From NCBI RefSeq assembly GCF_014851395.1, contig NW_024040152.1, positions 15,030,308-15,094,307 of the forward strand: DNA of 64,000 nucleotides. Direction: 5' to 3'. The notes under the pieces are model-generated. The model was given only the letters and a program-made list of their open reading frames with translations, searched no databases and was not told the origin of the DNA. Made by a program: the position numbers and the translations under genes. Shown here piece by piece: positions 1 to 11,934 of the stretch. How positions within the stretch are numbered: position 1 is the stretch's first letter; each line of letters starts with the position of its first letter. Origin of the DNA: Micropterus salmoides (Eukaryota; Chordata; Actinopteri; Centrarchiformes; Centrarchidae).

Positions 1-3000
1 TCCCTTCTTCCTTCATCTCCTGAATATCATTGCTGACATCTTCAGAGCCATGCAGACGCACCAGTGCTAGAGAGTGAGAGAAGAAGGGATGGATGAATAG
101 AAAAGGAAGTAAGTACATTATTTATGTAAATATAATGTAACGAAAGGCTGGAATGCTCTTGGAACATGTTACATGGTAAAAGTTTTATAAATCACGGGCC
201 CACCTCATCCCCAGTACATGCATCAATCCACAGATCATTAAAAATTCACGGGTAGTTCTAGATTCTAATCTTGTTAGCAAAATGTAAAGTGTCTCAAAAC
301 TTACCCTTTCTTGCCTTCTCCTCCTCGTTGAGGACAATGATCAGGTAGCGGGGGCTTTCAGGGCAGAACGGCAGCATGATGGTCTGCAGTATAGCAGGCA
401 GGATGGTCAGAGCCAGCAGCAGAGGCCACAGAGTGTCTGAGCCAAGCAGAAACTCCAGACCAAAGATCTAAAATACAGAGGTAACAAGGGATGAAGTGCG
501 TATATGGACTTATTTGAGTCAATTTATCTCTGGTATGTGAATTTCTTCTAACTTTGAAAACACCCAGAGAGGGGCAGACCAGTATCATATTTGTCATGAA
601 TATGAAGTAATAGAAGAAATCTGAGTATACTGTGCTTTGAAAACTGAGGTTGAAAGGGCGGTGTTTTTTTCAACTCTTAACCAGTTGATTGGTTAAAATG
701 AAATATTATATCAAATTCCATAAATAACATCCTAAAAACATGCTTTAATATCATATATATATTTTCCTTGTAAATTTCTGAATCCACTGAGAGTAAATAA
801 GATATTAACAAAAGTAATTTTGCATAAAGAATTATGATAGTGTTGTTTTGTCTCTATTTCTTATTCACTTTTTATTGACAAATGTAGTTATTGTAAGTTG
901 CTTTGGACAAAAGCGTCTGCTAAATGCCATAAATGTAAATGGTATTTATGGTGATCTATAGATCACATGACCTGATCAATGGATATTAGAAAACTGCAAA
1001 CCGCCTCACCACTTTAATGAAGGTGAAAAAAATTTATTTTGATAATCAAAATTCTTCAAGCAAATCTTTGTTATTCTGCATCAATATTATCACAGTAATA
1101 TAATCACCATTTCACAGTACCTGTGCCACCAGGATGCCAATAACTACACCCAACTGGTGCAGCGTGCCGAAGGCTCCTCGGAGAGCAGTGGGAGAGATCT
1201 CGCCTATGTACATGGGTGTCAGTCCCGTGCACAGACCACAGAACACACCGATGATCAGCCGGCCAACAATGACCACCTCAAACGATTGACACAGAACTGA
1301 CAGTCCCATCAGACCGCCACCAAGTACAGCCAGGACATTAGCAAGCACCATGGATTTACGCCTGGTGATGAGAGACGAGGAAGGCAGACGGACAAAGTTA
1401 GTGAGACTAAAGAGAAAAACAACAAGGTAAGCAACTATAAAAAAGCAATCTGCTGATTTTCTTAATTAGCAGATTAACTGTATAGCCCACAAAATGTCAG
1501 TCAGAATTTCCCAGACTCCAAGGTCACAACTTTAAACATCCAACCACCTGACCTGTCACGTTTTAGAGGTTGAAACTATTCAATTCAATTTTCAATTTTA
1601 TTTATATAGCGCCAAATCACAACAACAGTTATCTCACAGCGCTTTTCATAAAAGAGCAGGTCTAGACCGTACTCTGTGATGTTATTTACAGAAGCCCAAC
1701 AGTTCCCACCAAGAGCAAGCACTAGGCGACAGAGGCAAGGAAAAACTTCCTTTTAAGAGGCAGAAACCTCGAGCAAAAAATATATATATAAAAAAAATAA
1801 AATTGAAAAAAAAAAAATAAAAAAAATAAAGTTATTGTAAGTTGCTTTGGACAAAAGCGTCTGCTAAATGCCATAAATGTAAATGGTATTAACTAGTAAA
1901 CTAGTAAACTAGTAAATGGTTGCCATTCTCATCATCTTGCATTAAGCGTTTGTTCCTGATGTTCTTACCTGCCAAATTTGTTGACCATGGCTCCAACAGA
2001 GAAAGACCCGGCCATGCCTCCCACACTGAAGATGGCCACAGCAACACTCCACAACATGGTGATAGTTCCTTGGCTGAAAGGCTCCCCGTACCGCTCCGCT
2101 GACACATTCTGGAAAAACCTACGCAGTTTCTGTCAAACCAAAGACAAGGCTGGCGGGATTAGAAATTGCAACTTTTAAGAAAGTGTTTGTTTTTATGTTG
2201 ATTATAAATTTTAAATAGATCTTATTAAGGTGTGACAGATGTGACAGAGCTTGTGCTTGATGTGTTTATTGGGAGTTTTTGACACATCCACATGGGGGCA
2301 GTATAGCTTTTAGCATAACCACCTTGCAATGCTGTACTCACAAATGAGACCAGACACACTAAAACCTCCATGTCTAGCAACATAACTCTGATTTAGATCA
2401 ACTTACCAAACCACATGTAGAGAACAACAACATAAAAGTGTTTAAGTGATTCAGAAAATGGCGATTAAAAAGTGTTATAACAATATTAATCTCAAAGAAT
2501 GAGAAAAGATGTGGTGTTGCATCTATTATTATAAACACACACACCTGCTCTGGTGCATTGATGACCCCGGTGTTGTAGCCAAATTGTAGCGAGCCGATGA
2601 CTGCTGTTGAAACACAGAACAGAAGGTAAAGGGTCACCTTCTTCTTCGGCTGTTGAGAGAGGAAAAAAAACAGATATGAAAGATTAAAACAGTGAGCAGA
2701 CAGTGTTTATGTACAATCGCTCCCTCAGTTTGTGTAGTGAACATGGCCTGTTCCTCGCTCTACAAAGCTCTTGTTGTTTATAGTGACTGGTAAATACACA
2801 CAATGATCCTTTCTACATCTGCCGTCCCTCCTTGTTTTCAGCTTTCTGCATTAGCAACTTGCACGCTCGTAGCACTGCTGTGAAAGCTAAGTGTTACAAC
2901 ACTGTACGGGTAGCTAAACTAGCTAAAGACACCCTGAGAAAACAAGACTGAATCCTATTTGGAGTGTTTTTCCTTCAAACACATTCAGAATTAAAGTGGG

Positions 3001-3724
3001 CTTAGCTCAAGCGCAAGCTAATACACCTGACATTAATCCCTTACATGGCAGGGCCTGCTGGTAAGTATGCAAAGAGTATCCAACCAAGCAGAACTGAGTG
3101 GAGTAATTGGTTTAAATTAAGTTTTGTACTGACTCTACTATGGCGTCATGCCAAAAATGGAAATCCCCAATCAAAGGTTCACTTTGATTTAACAACTAAC
3201 CCAATGACATCTCTCATTTTTCTGCAATACACAAACTCTCTAAGAACTTTTGCAATGGTCATTTTTTGATCTGGAGTCTAATGGTCAAGGCCTTATGTCC
3301 AAGTAGGCTCATTAATGAGAGGAAATCCATTTTAATCATCCAGTTTAATCCGTCTTTTTTCTAAATCTGCCTGTTTCAACACTAACTCGACTATTCAAAA
3401 TCAGTAAATCACTCATGATGTAAATTAATGCATTGTTTTGTACAATTTGTAAATGCACGGAAGTGGCCGTGGTTTCTTCTATAATCTGGGTTGGAAAAAC
3501 AACGGGCGCCCAAATGAGCGCCACATTCCACTGAGATATGCGCTGCAAAGGTGAGGGTGCAGGGACCTTGGAACAAAAAAAAAAACATTTTACTGGACGT
3601 TTAAGCAGTTGTGGTTAGTGACTTGTGTTTGTGCTGAGAAATCATTCTACAGGTGTGCAACTCTCATAGCATGAAACCACACATTGATTTGTGGACAAAC
3701 TAATTTTGTCCATGACTTCACATT

Positions 3725-3774
<50 letters not shown>

Positions 3775-6700
3775 CAGTTTCATTTATTTATTTTTATTTT
3801 TTATTTTTATTTTTATTTTATTTTACAAACACACCCTTTTACTGTTTTATTTATTTTATTTTTTATATATTTTTTTTATTATTATTGTTTAAACACACAC
3901 AAACACACTTTTACTTTTTAATTGTTTTATTTTATATACTGTATAAAATGAATTGTTCTGTTGTAATTTATTTGTAGTTTGGCAATATTGTTTTACATTC
4001 ATGCCAATAGAGCTAGATTGAATTGTGTTTTGCATTTTCACTGCAGCAACTGTAGCAAAGCAGTGTATGAGTTTCTTAAGTATTTTTCTCTGGGACTTCA
4101 AATTTACTGATACACACACATGTTTATATAGACTTTCTATAATTACAAACTCCACTGTCACAGGTGCTCAGTTGTTTTGCTCCAATAATACCTTCACAGA
4201 CATCATGGCCTTTTCTCATAATAAGGATTAAAACAAGCTGAACCCACTGTGTCTCACAGGAAGGAAGTGCTGCATACATGATAAAGGGATAGTGAAGGGG
4301 AAATACAAAGAAACTAAAAAAAACTGCGTGTGGGTATGCATGTGACATGTCAATTGCATCTCCAACGATTGCTGGTGTATTCATATTTAGACAATTGTAC
4401 TGTTAAAGCAGCCTCTTGCAATAGCAGCATCTCCACTTAGGGAGTGGAGTGGTCGATGAGTAAGGAGCATTATATGTGTTAATTTGTGAGGTATTTGTTC
4501 ATTCTAGTGCACTTGTGTGTGTTTTATATGCGTGTGTTTTACTTGTCAAATCAGAAGCCAAGCAACATAATGTTATTCAATATCTGCAGCTGTGTTATGC
4601 TTTGTAGTAGAATACATATACTGGTTAAAATCTGTGTTTACAACTGAACATATTGTATGATATTCTACTAAAACAAGTTATGATCAATATGTAACAAAAA
4701 TTAATTACAAAATAACTGCCTAGAAATTGGAATAGTAATACAATACTGAGAACTCAAATGTATGAAGCTGGTACAATGTGTAAGATATGGCCAGAATTGT
4801 AGTTAAAAACAATAACTAAAATCAAAAATGAACTAACATTATCAACAGAATGTGAGGAAGTAACACTTCTGATAAGACGTTCTCACTCCCTACTCGTCAC
4901 GTATACGCAAAGGGCTCCACTGTCAAGTAAGCAATGATAAATATGCAACATCCGGTTACACTTTTGAAATAATGGTTGTGTATTTCACACTGTGAACTGG
5001 TCACAGTGTGGTTAGATTTAGGCACCAAAACTACTTGGTTAGGTTTAGGAAAATATCATGGCTTGATTACTTTAGATAAGTTAAGTCAGTTAAGTCAGTT
5101 AGTTAAATAAGTTAAGTCCATTAAAATAATTAAAATAATCAACGTTGACTATATGTTTCACACAGGAAACACATCTGACGCATCTGCAAAGCGCTGCCAG
5201 CTTCCTATGAATGCTCATCAATTGGAAGCTAATCAACTGGGCTGTAGAACGAGCCGGTGTAGGTACAGCCGCAAGTCTGGCAAGAAACTTACTTATAATC
5301 TACTATAAACCATACAAATAACAATTATATATGATCATAATGATTTGATAAATGATGAAATATGCATCCCATTTTTGCCAATCCTTTTTGATTTCTCTGT
5401 CCCTCCAACCAATCCACTATTACTAGAAATAGTAGCAGTCAGCGCACAGTTAGCTTAGAGCATGCGCCCCATGCACAAGGCTGAGTCCTTATCGCATTGG
5501 CCAGTGTTCAATTCCAACCTGCGGCCCTTTCCTACATGTCGCCTCCTCTCTCACTCCCTCATTTCCTGTATCTCAAATAAAGGCGATAAAGCCTAATTAT
5601 TATTTTTTTTTTTTAAGAAATAGTATCAGTCACAGTATTGCTGTTTGTTAATTTTACACATATTTGTATCTAAACAGAGAGAGGAGCAGACACACACAGA
5701 CAGATCATCATCCTTTTAAAGCAACATTATGTACAAATTTTATCCTAAAACAGCTTAAAAATTATTTTGATAGTACACTGACTCGGTCATTAGACGTTGG
5801 AATCCAGCGGAAGTGGCATAATGCTAATCACACACCAAAGTGACTCTTCAGCAAGCTAGCTATAAGAAGCTGCTAACTTGGTATCCTCAGTATAGATATC
5901 ACGACAGAGCCTGCGAAGAGACCCAAGAAGATGTTGTCGGAGGAAGTAAGGAAGAGAAAAAAAGAGAGTGACCGAGCAAGAGACCAGACAAGAGTAAATA
6001 TCGGACTGGCTTTTACTCGTTGGCGTTAGCTAAAAGAGCTGAAAGGATGCCAGACAGATGCCAACCTGACCTTCTTGCTGTAACGTTTTCTTGTGTTGTT
6101 TGGCATGAGTTTGGCTGTGTTAGAAAAGTTGTCAACTTGTTGGTTTTTGACCGTTGCAGTTGTACGTGTACAGCTTTCCTTATTTATGACTGTAGGGGCG
6201 CCAAAATGTAAAATCTTACATAATGTTGCTTTAATGTTGAACAGGGTACCTTTTTTAAAAATAAAAAATGCATTAATGTCATAACTGTCATTTTCTCCAA
6301 TCATATAATTATTAGAAATACTTTTAAAAAGTGTTTGCTTAAGCCAGTGAAAGCACGGTACACATGCACGTGTGGTTATGTGATCAGGATGGTCCTGGTG
6401 ATTTTGAGCCAGGAAAAAGCCTGTCTCTATGTCTCCCCATGACTAAAAGGACAGCGTGATGAGGTTCTTTTCTTGCTGTTTCCAAAGTCAAACATTAACT
6501 TTAAAACCTCAGTCTCCAGTTTCTAAGCTTTACTCTCATAATGTGATAATTATGGACTTGTGTTTGGTTCATTTTTTGTTCAGATATTAAATGTTTATAT
6601 ATAAAAAATTAACTGCTCAAAAACACCTGCAGTTACTTTATTTCAACAGCTCATCATCTCAATATTCAGAAGAATGACTCCACATTCATTGTCAACTTGC

Positions 6701-7503
6701 AATCTCTGTCCCCGTCTCTCTTTTATTAAGAACCTCTCTTTCCCACATGTTCACGGAAATTAGTTTTATTTCTCCCTTTTTATATTTTTAAACTATATTG
6801 ACCATTTCCTTTGTCTCTTTATCATAAACTTGACTTTTTCAGCAATCCCTTTCCACATTTTTCTGAAAGGAAAACTATTTCACTATAGAAAGAAAATTTT
6901 GTGCAAACATTTATGCAGTGCATGGTGATGTTCATTGTGGTTTGGGGGGTTGTTACTTCAGCACAGATGATGTGAAAATCTCAAGTAACAGCCATGGAAA
7001 TGGAGCAACTATTGCAATCAATGCATTTCAAAAGACAAACCGCACTACATGGTAGCAGGCAAAATCGTTAGTCATATATTTTACAATATAGAAGAAAGAA
7101 TGTGTGTGCAAGTTCAACATTTCACAGCACAAATAAAAGCCAGAAACTAAATCACACGCAAGTTCAAACTTGCCACCCAACCTCCCCGTCTCCTACTCTG
7201 TCTCTCTTAGTCATGTCCTGAAGTGCTCAACATCATCATCACCAGTTCCCGCTCTTGCCAGAAAGGAAAAATACAGAATTGCCAGCCTGTGACTCGTAAA
7301 GATTTTATGCATCAGAAGGTGTTGCCTCAGGCTCAGAATAAAGCAAACAATGGCCGACACTCATGCCCAGGAGCCACTGGGAATTATAACAGACAGCCTG
7401 AAATAATGTGTTTGTGTCTGGGACAATTACAGTAACGTGTGGAAAAACCAGTGTCATATGTGCAAAGTTTAAAGGCTACCTTTTCGTCTTCCATCCGCTC
7501 CAT
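1..7503 (-). CDS. slc2a3: Class I facilitative glucose transporter, GLUT3-like (5' part of gene; continues beyond the window)
   Basis: The product is a plasma-membrane sugar uniporter of the SLC2 family. Coding exons read on the minus strand are 7503-7480 (MERMEDEK), 2649-2545, 2129-1969, 1361-1121, 467-305 and 66 to beyond position 1. All introns are GT-AG and the frames join. Visible signatures are the first membrane helix with GSLQFGYNTGVINAPEQ, an N-V-S glycosylation site near residue 51 in the first outer loop, the G-R-R-K motif after helix 2 (exon 3/4 junction), the PMYIGEISPTALRGAFGTLH segment with the substrate-binding QL that follows, and PESPRYL before the central cytoplasmic loop. 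The 'STAVIGS' and 'CGLCTGLTPMYIGEISPTALRGAF' type residues resemble GLUT3 more than GLUT1 or GLUT4 as I remember them, so the paralogue name is an inference and slc2a1-like or a fish-specific duplicate remains possible. Intron 1 is 4.8 kb and carries several mobile elements. Confidence 0.85.
886..946 (+). repeat. Short dispersed repeat, copy 1 (SINE-tail-like)
   Basis: A block of about 60 bp including ttgctttggacaaaagcgtc recurs almost unchanged at 1831-1890. A closely similar sequence is widespread in fish genomes as the 3' tail of short retroelements (recollection, not searched). It lies in an intron of the glucose transporter gene. Confidence 0.6.
1576..1785 (+). repeat. Interspersed teleost repeat
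   Basis: Begins with alternating caattcaattttcaatttta, then a 'tatatagcgccaaatcac' segment, and runs to 'aggaaaaacttcc...aaacctcgagc'. I recognise this as a very common dispersed element of perciform and related fish. It is followed by an A-rich, low-complexity tract to 1830. It lies in the intron between 1361 and 1969 of the glucose transporter gene and has no coding content. Confidence 0.6.
1831..1890 (+). repeat. Short dispersed repeat, copy 2 (SINE-tail-like)
   Basis: Second copy of the block at 886-946, directly after an A-rich tract and the 1576-1785 repeat. Both copies have the same orientation. Confidence 0.6.
3729..3776 (+). repeat. (CA)n microsatellite
   Basis: About 24 CA units with one interruption, followed by a T/A-rich low-complexity stretch to about 3950. 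Reading frames across it give only His-Thr and Phe-rich products, which are not genes. Confidence 0.95.
5440..5595 (+). mobile_element. tRNA-derived SINE-like element
   Basis: A box-A-like 'tagcttagagcatgcg' is followed about 45 bases later by a box-B-like 'gttcaattcc', the spacing expected of an internal RNA polymerase III promoter from a tRNA. A non-tRNA body (gcggccctttcctacatgtc) and a tail containing 'aataaagg' follow. A related body occurs at 29060-29215. It lies in intron 1 of the glucose transporter. Confidence 0.55.
5720..6230. mobile_element. Non-autonomous inverted-repeat DNA element flanked by TTAA
   Basis: Perfect 14-bp terminal inverted repeats, agcaacattatgta at 5720-5733 and its reverse complement at 6217-6230, are flanked on both sides by TTAA (5716-5719 and 6231-6234). 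This is the footprint of a cut-and-paste element with a TTAA target site. The ends do not begin with CCC, so a standard piggyBac assignment is not made. At 511 bp it is too short to encode a transposase. The interior has a Lys/Arg/Glu-rich readable stretch around 5935-6030, possibly captured coding sequence. It lies in intron 1 of the glucose transporter. Confidence 0.75.
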
Positions 7504-8296
7504 CTTTGCTGCTTGATATAAGATCTTCAGAAGAAAACTACAGCAAAACTTCAGATCGCAAACTGAAGCCTCTTGAACAGAGCTGCCTCTTATCCGTTAT
7601 GAGCACACACCTAGAAAGCAGAAAAACCTGAAAATATACAAAGAAAAACACAAGAGAAATATGTGACAATCTTGTAGCAAACATTCATTACAATTTTTCT
7701 GGAGTAAATGTTTCAAGAATCTAAACATATTCAGCATCATAATATTAAAATGGTCCTGGGTTATAACAGAAACTATTACCCTTTCCAGTTATAATGCTAA
7801 CACCAGTAAAAAGTGTAAGCTACAGTGCAGAGCACTCTGCGGCCCAGATATCTGAAGCACTTGTCTGCACTCAGTGAATACAAAAGGAGTCAGTGCCCAA
7901 AATCCCTCCCTCTGCTTCCGTATCCTCCTCTTCTGCTCTCACTAATTATGAAATCAAAAGAGAAAAAGTGATGTAACTCCCTTCTTTTCCAATTAAATTA
8001 CTGTCGCATTGCTTATTTTTATCAATACAAAGCATAAAACACCATTTAAATGGGTTACAGAGGCTATAATAACCCACAGTGATGCGATGGAACTGCAGGT
8101 GATGCTGTGCTGATCAAGTGAAGTTTTCTATGCCAATAATTCTACTTTCTTCTACTTTTACTAACAATACGCGCAGTGCTTTAATTCGACAATGTGATAA
8201 TAAAATGCAGACATGGAATTCGGCACCTCAAATTTTTTTAAGTAACAAAGTAAGTGAATAAATCGGCATGATGGATAAAAATCATTGTTTATTTAC

Positions 8297-8402
8297 CGTT
8301 ATTTGGGATTTGTGCCGGCCTTAGATCCAGTAAACTGATAGTCCAGGTCAGTTTGCTTTGACAAAAGTTCAATCCTCCCTCCCATCTGTGTGATCTTATA
8401 GA
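8297..8402 (-). promoter_or_regulatory. Candidate promoter and 5'UTR exon of the glucose transporter
   Basis: On the minus strand a TATA-like CTATAAGA lies at about 8394-8401. Downstream, after some 100 bases, a donor-like sequence (ACG|GTAAAT, at 8297/8296) could end a non-coding first exon that splices to the exon carrying the ATG at 7503. The DNA just upstream (8440-8700) is the most CpG-rich part of the area. All of this is inferred from motif position only. Confidence 0.35.
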
Positions 8403-9040
8403 GGGTGGTACAAGATCACCTGCACGTTCATCGACTTTACTCATACTTCGTGGAAGCCCCCGCATGCGTATAAGCGCAGAAAAAATCCATCCTGTCGCGT
8501 CACTTCGGGTATACTCGTCTCATGTCGTAATGTGTGTGGCGGCGGGACAGATGCATTTCCGCTCAGCTGAAGAAGGGGTACGTGCTCGGGCGAGCGTACA
8601 GCCGACGGAGAACAAAACGGTGCCGGTGAAAGGAGCCTCTGTGCTGATGCGGGCCCGTCGGCTGCCTACCGGGGGCGCGAGAACAAAAGCCAATATTCGC
8701 GCAGTTCAGATACAAAGCCTGGTCATGCAGAAATCATGAGACCGGCTCAGTGGGTTGCAAACAAACGAGGAGCCCTCCTAATTCTTCATATATATAAACT
8801 TCACAACCCACCTAAATCCCAGTCTGGAATTTGACAAGTTTTCCATAAAAATGGGAGTGAGCAGGGTTTTTAAATCCACTTGGTGAGCAGTTTGGCTTCC
8901 TATTTTATTGTAGCCTACATTTTAATTAGATTCTCATCGACAATTTTAATTGGACGCGCAGAGCTTGAGTCTGTTCTTGGGTTTGTGTGACAATTTATCA
9001 TTTAACTTAAATGTGAATTTATTTATTTTTCTGGTTTAGT

Positions 9041-9292
9041 GGCAGGCCTAATTGTCTTGAAATGTATTTTTTTTTAAAGAGATCTCAACACACAAACAAC
9101 TTAAATATGTGATCAGTATCATCCCTGGGTAGAAAGGAGTACAGACCCTGGAACATTATCACCAGGTAGGAAAAAAAATAAAAGTGTATGAAAGTAACCT
9201 CATATAATTTTTCATGTTCATGTAGTCCAGTTCTATTGTCTGTAAAATGTAGCCTATTTTCAACATGAACATCTGTAGAACTTAAAATGCGA
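9041..9292 (+). repeat. Local direct duplication, copy 1
   Basis: Shares an ordered series of blocks with 9903-10162: 'ttgaaatgtattt', 'caaacaacttaaa', 'atcagtatcatccctg', 'attatcaccag' versus 'attatgaccag', and 'aacttaaaa' at the end. The copies are diverged and have the same orientation. No coding content or family recognised. Confidence 0.6.
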
Positions 9293-9902
9293 GAAAAAAA
9301 CTGGTGGGAGATGCTGAATCCATTTTTCTTTGTATTTTTTGGTTGACTTAAAAGTAGTCAGGAGTCCAAGAAGTGGAATTAGCTCCCAGATTGCTAAAAC
9401 CCACAAACACCAGCAGCTCACTCTGTTAAAGCTGATGATTAGGCTTTAAGGTTTTTTTCCAGTTAACATTTAATCATTTGATCATGTGAATGCTGCCTAG
9501 ATAACAGTCTAGTTGCACATAAATACACATATTTATTCCTGTGCTGAATAACTGGAACCTGGTTAGGCCTAATTGTTGACTTCAGACCTCACAATAGATT
9601 GATTAGTCATTTACTTACTTATTTGTTTTTCTATTTTGATGATCAACAAAATAAAATTATTCCAGTATGTTTTAAAATAGCATGTGACCCCATGAAAGGG
9701 AGAATATTTTAACAATACACCTGGGTGGTACCCCTTTCAACTTTTATTAGCTCATCTCTGTGGCTTCTTATGACACATCCATTAGCTTACACATTGCATT
9801 ATAATTTTGAGAATTCACTTGTACAAGACAGGAAGAGTCACTATGATGCAAACAGGAAAAAGTGTTTCGAGGAGCTGTTCAATTAATCGATTTTCTTATT
9901 TA

Positions 9903-10162
9903 GGGGTAGGCTTGAATGTTTTGAAATGTATTTTAAAAACAGAAATCATCTAGCTCAACATCAGCCCAAACAACTTAAAGATGTGAAAGCACATCAGTAT
10001 CATCCCTGAAGGGATTTAGAAGCACAAACACCAGAAGATTATGACCAGATACCAAAAATATAAGTCAGTAAATAAAAGTATGTAAAATTAGATTTTTTCA
10101 CGTTACATTTATTTCATTTAAAATATATTTCCCAAAAATGAAGATCTATAAACTTAAAAGCG
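9903..10162 (+). repeat. Local direct duplication, copy 2
   Basis: Diverged partner of 9041-9292, about 860 bp downstream in the same orientation. It is followed by a G homopolymer of about 15 bases at 10209-10223. Confidence 0.6.
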
Positions 10163-10660
10163 TCCTGCACACTGACAGGAAATGTGCAGTTGATAGCCAG
10201 AGCGCAATGGGGGGGGGGGGGGGACAGGAAATCTTTTGTAACAATGACTTTACACGATGAACATTTGTAGATAGCTCCTTCCTTTTTTTATGATGATTTA
10301 ATTCAGTTGAAGTCAAAATTCTGTTGAAATTACCAAGCAAACTCTTAAAATAAAAAGAGGAAGTAACAGAGAGGGAGGTATGTGCACATGTTCAGGTTCA
10401 GTGCCCCTTAGTGTTTGCAACAATATTCTTAATTCTTCAGAAACTGCACCTCTCTCTCCCAGCATCACATCTGGATCCTGTGAGCCGTTGCCAAGGAAAC
10501 CGATACCACAGCAGCTCCTCCAGTGACCTGGTTGAAGTGAGCTAATCAAATTTTAAGACATTTGCAAAGAGATGTCACAGATACACAGGGAGCGAGACAG
10601 AGAGAGAAAGAGGGGAAAAGAAAGTGAGGAAAGGTAGATGCACCCACTCTGTCTGTCTGT

Positions 10661-10696
<36 letters not shown>

Positions 10697-10719
10697 TATA
10701 TTAACTTCCTGGAGAATGA

Positions 10720-11250
10720 TCCTAACCTTAACCATAATCATTACATGCCCTACCTTAACCTCCTTAACCTTACCCTGACCCTTAACCAAGTCCTCACCTT
10801 GAAGCGTAACAACTTCTTTGCGGGAACTCGCATTTTGTCCCCAAAAGGAAGGCAAGTACCCACAAACCGATTTATGTCCACACACATTTACTTAGGTCAC
10901 TTTTGGGGACATTACATAGACTTTCTTTCACTTCCTGGAGACTAACCCTAACCTAAACATAACTACTACTTGCCCTTACCATAACCTTAACCACTGACCC
11001 AAAAATCATCTTTTCCACAATAGGGGAGACAGCTTTTGTCCCCAGTTGGACAAGCCATCCCCAATTAACTGGTCTTTAGTCTGAAATATGTCCTCGAAGG
11101 TAGCCACACACACACACACATCGTGGTACTATCTTTGTGGGGGCCTGTCATTAACATAATGCATTCCCTAGCCCCTTTCCCTACCCATCACAACTACATG
11201 CCTAACCTTAACCCTTACCCTGTGCCTAACCTCAATCCAATTGTAACCTG
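10720..11250 (+). repeat. TTAACC/CTAACC-rich interspersed repeat block
   Basis: Contains repeated 'ccttaacc', 'taaccctaacc' and similar motifs in at least three sub-blocks separated by 'ttttgtcccca' segments (10830s, 11035) and a 'tttgtgggggcctgtcattaa' type segment (11134). Degenerate arrays of this kind are common in fish. The telomere-like motif is imperfect and embedded in other sequence, so it is not a telomere. Adjacent CA repeats lie at 10664-10695 and 11105-11120. Confidence 0.6.
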
Positions 11251-11799
11251 AACCCTAAAATTAAGTCTTAGCCCTCAAAAAGCAGTCTCTACTAGATGTC
11301 CCCACAGTGACGTGAATCCTCATTGGTTTGTGTGCATTCAGGCTAAAGTCCCCATCGGGATATAAAAACATGAAACACAAAGAGAGAGAGACCATTACAA
11401 ACCACATCCTGTAGCCTGAGCTCAAAGCTTTAGAATAAAATGAAAAATGTTGCCATGTATGTAAATTCATAGCCAGTTCATTCACTTGTTTTGCTTATTG
11501 TGATAATAGTCATTCTTTTAAGCTTTTATTTGAAAATGTTTTCTATCAGCCAATAACCATCATGTTTTTCAAAAGCATTGACAAACACAATGAACCTCTA
11601 AAACCAACGCTCTCCCCCTAAAACTTCCTGCTAGGTAGCTTAAAAGAAAAGTCTAAAAGACTCCCTTCCACACTTCACTACTCATAATTTGAATATTTCA
11701 ACACTTCATTATGTTGACCAAAAAGATTCAAACGCAGAAAAGTTGTGTTTAAAATGGCTGCATTATTGCATCAATTTGGAGAACTGTAAATGTTTGCGC

Positions 11800-11934
11800 A
11801 ATCTTATACACATTTCCCTCTTGTTCAGCATCACATTTTAGGTATACTTTTATACAGTATAATCATATAAGTTATGTGTGGGTTTAACGATTATAAGCAT
11901 GTATTTCTAATAATAGTCTGGTGGTTCAGGGTCA
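11800..11934 (+). repeat. Unclassified repeat pair, copy 1
   Basis: About 135 bp, highly similar to 15631-15762: both contain 'catttccctctt', 'ttcagcatcacattttaggt', 'ataagttatgtgtgggttta' and end in 'ggtggttcagggtca'. Same orientation. The sequence is too short and feature-poor for a family call. Confidence 0.75.

Noticed and set aside
3684..3977. Open frames rich in His-Thr and Phe across 3684-3977
   Set aside because: They are translations of a CA microsatellite and a T-rich tract, with no start context, splice support or domain.
10720..11250. Telomere-like repeats
   Set aside because: The TTAACC-type units are degenerate, interrupted by other sequence and located between single-copy genes, so this is an interspersed repeat and not a telomere or a clear interstitial telomere.
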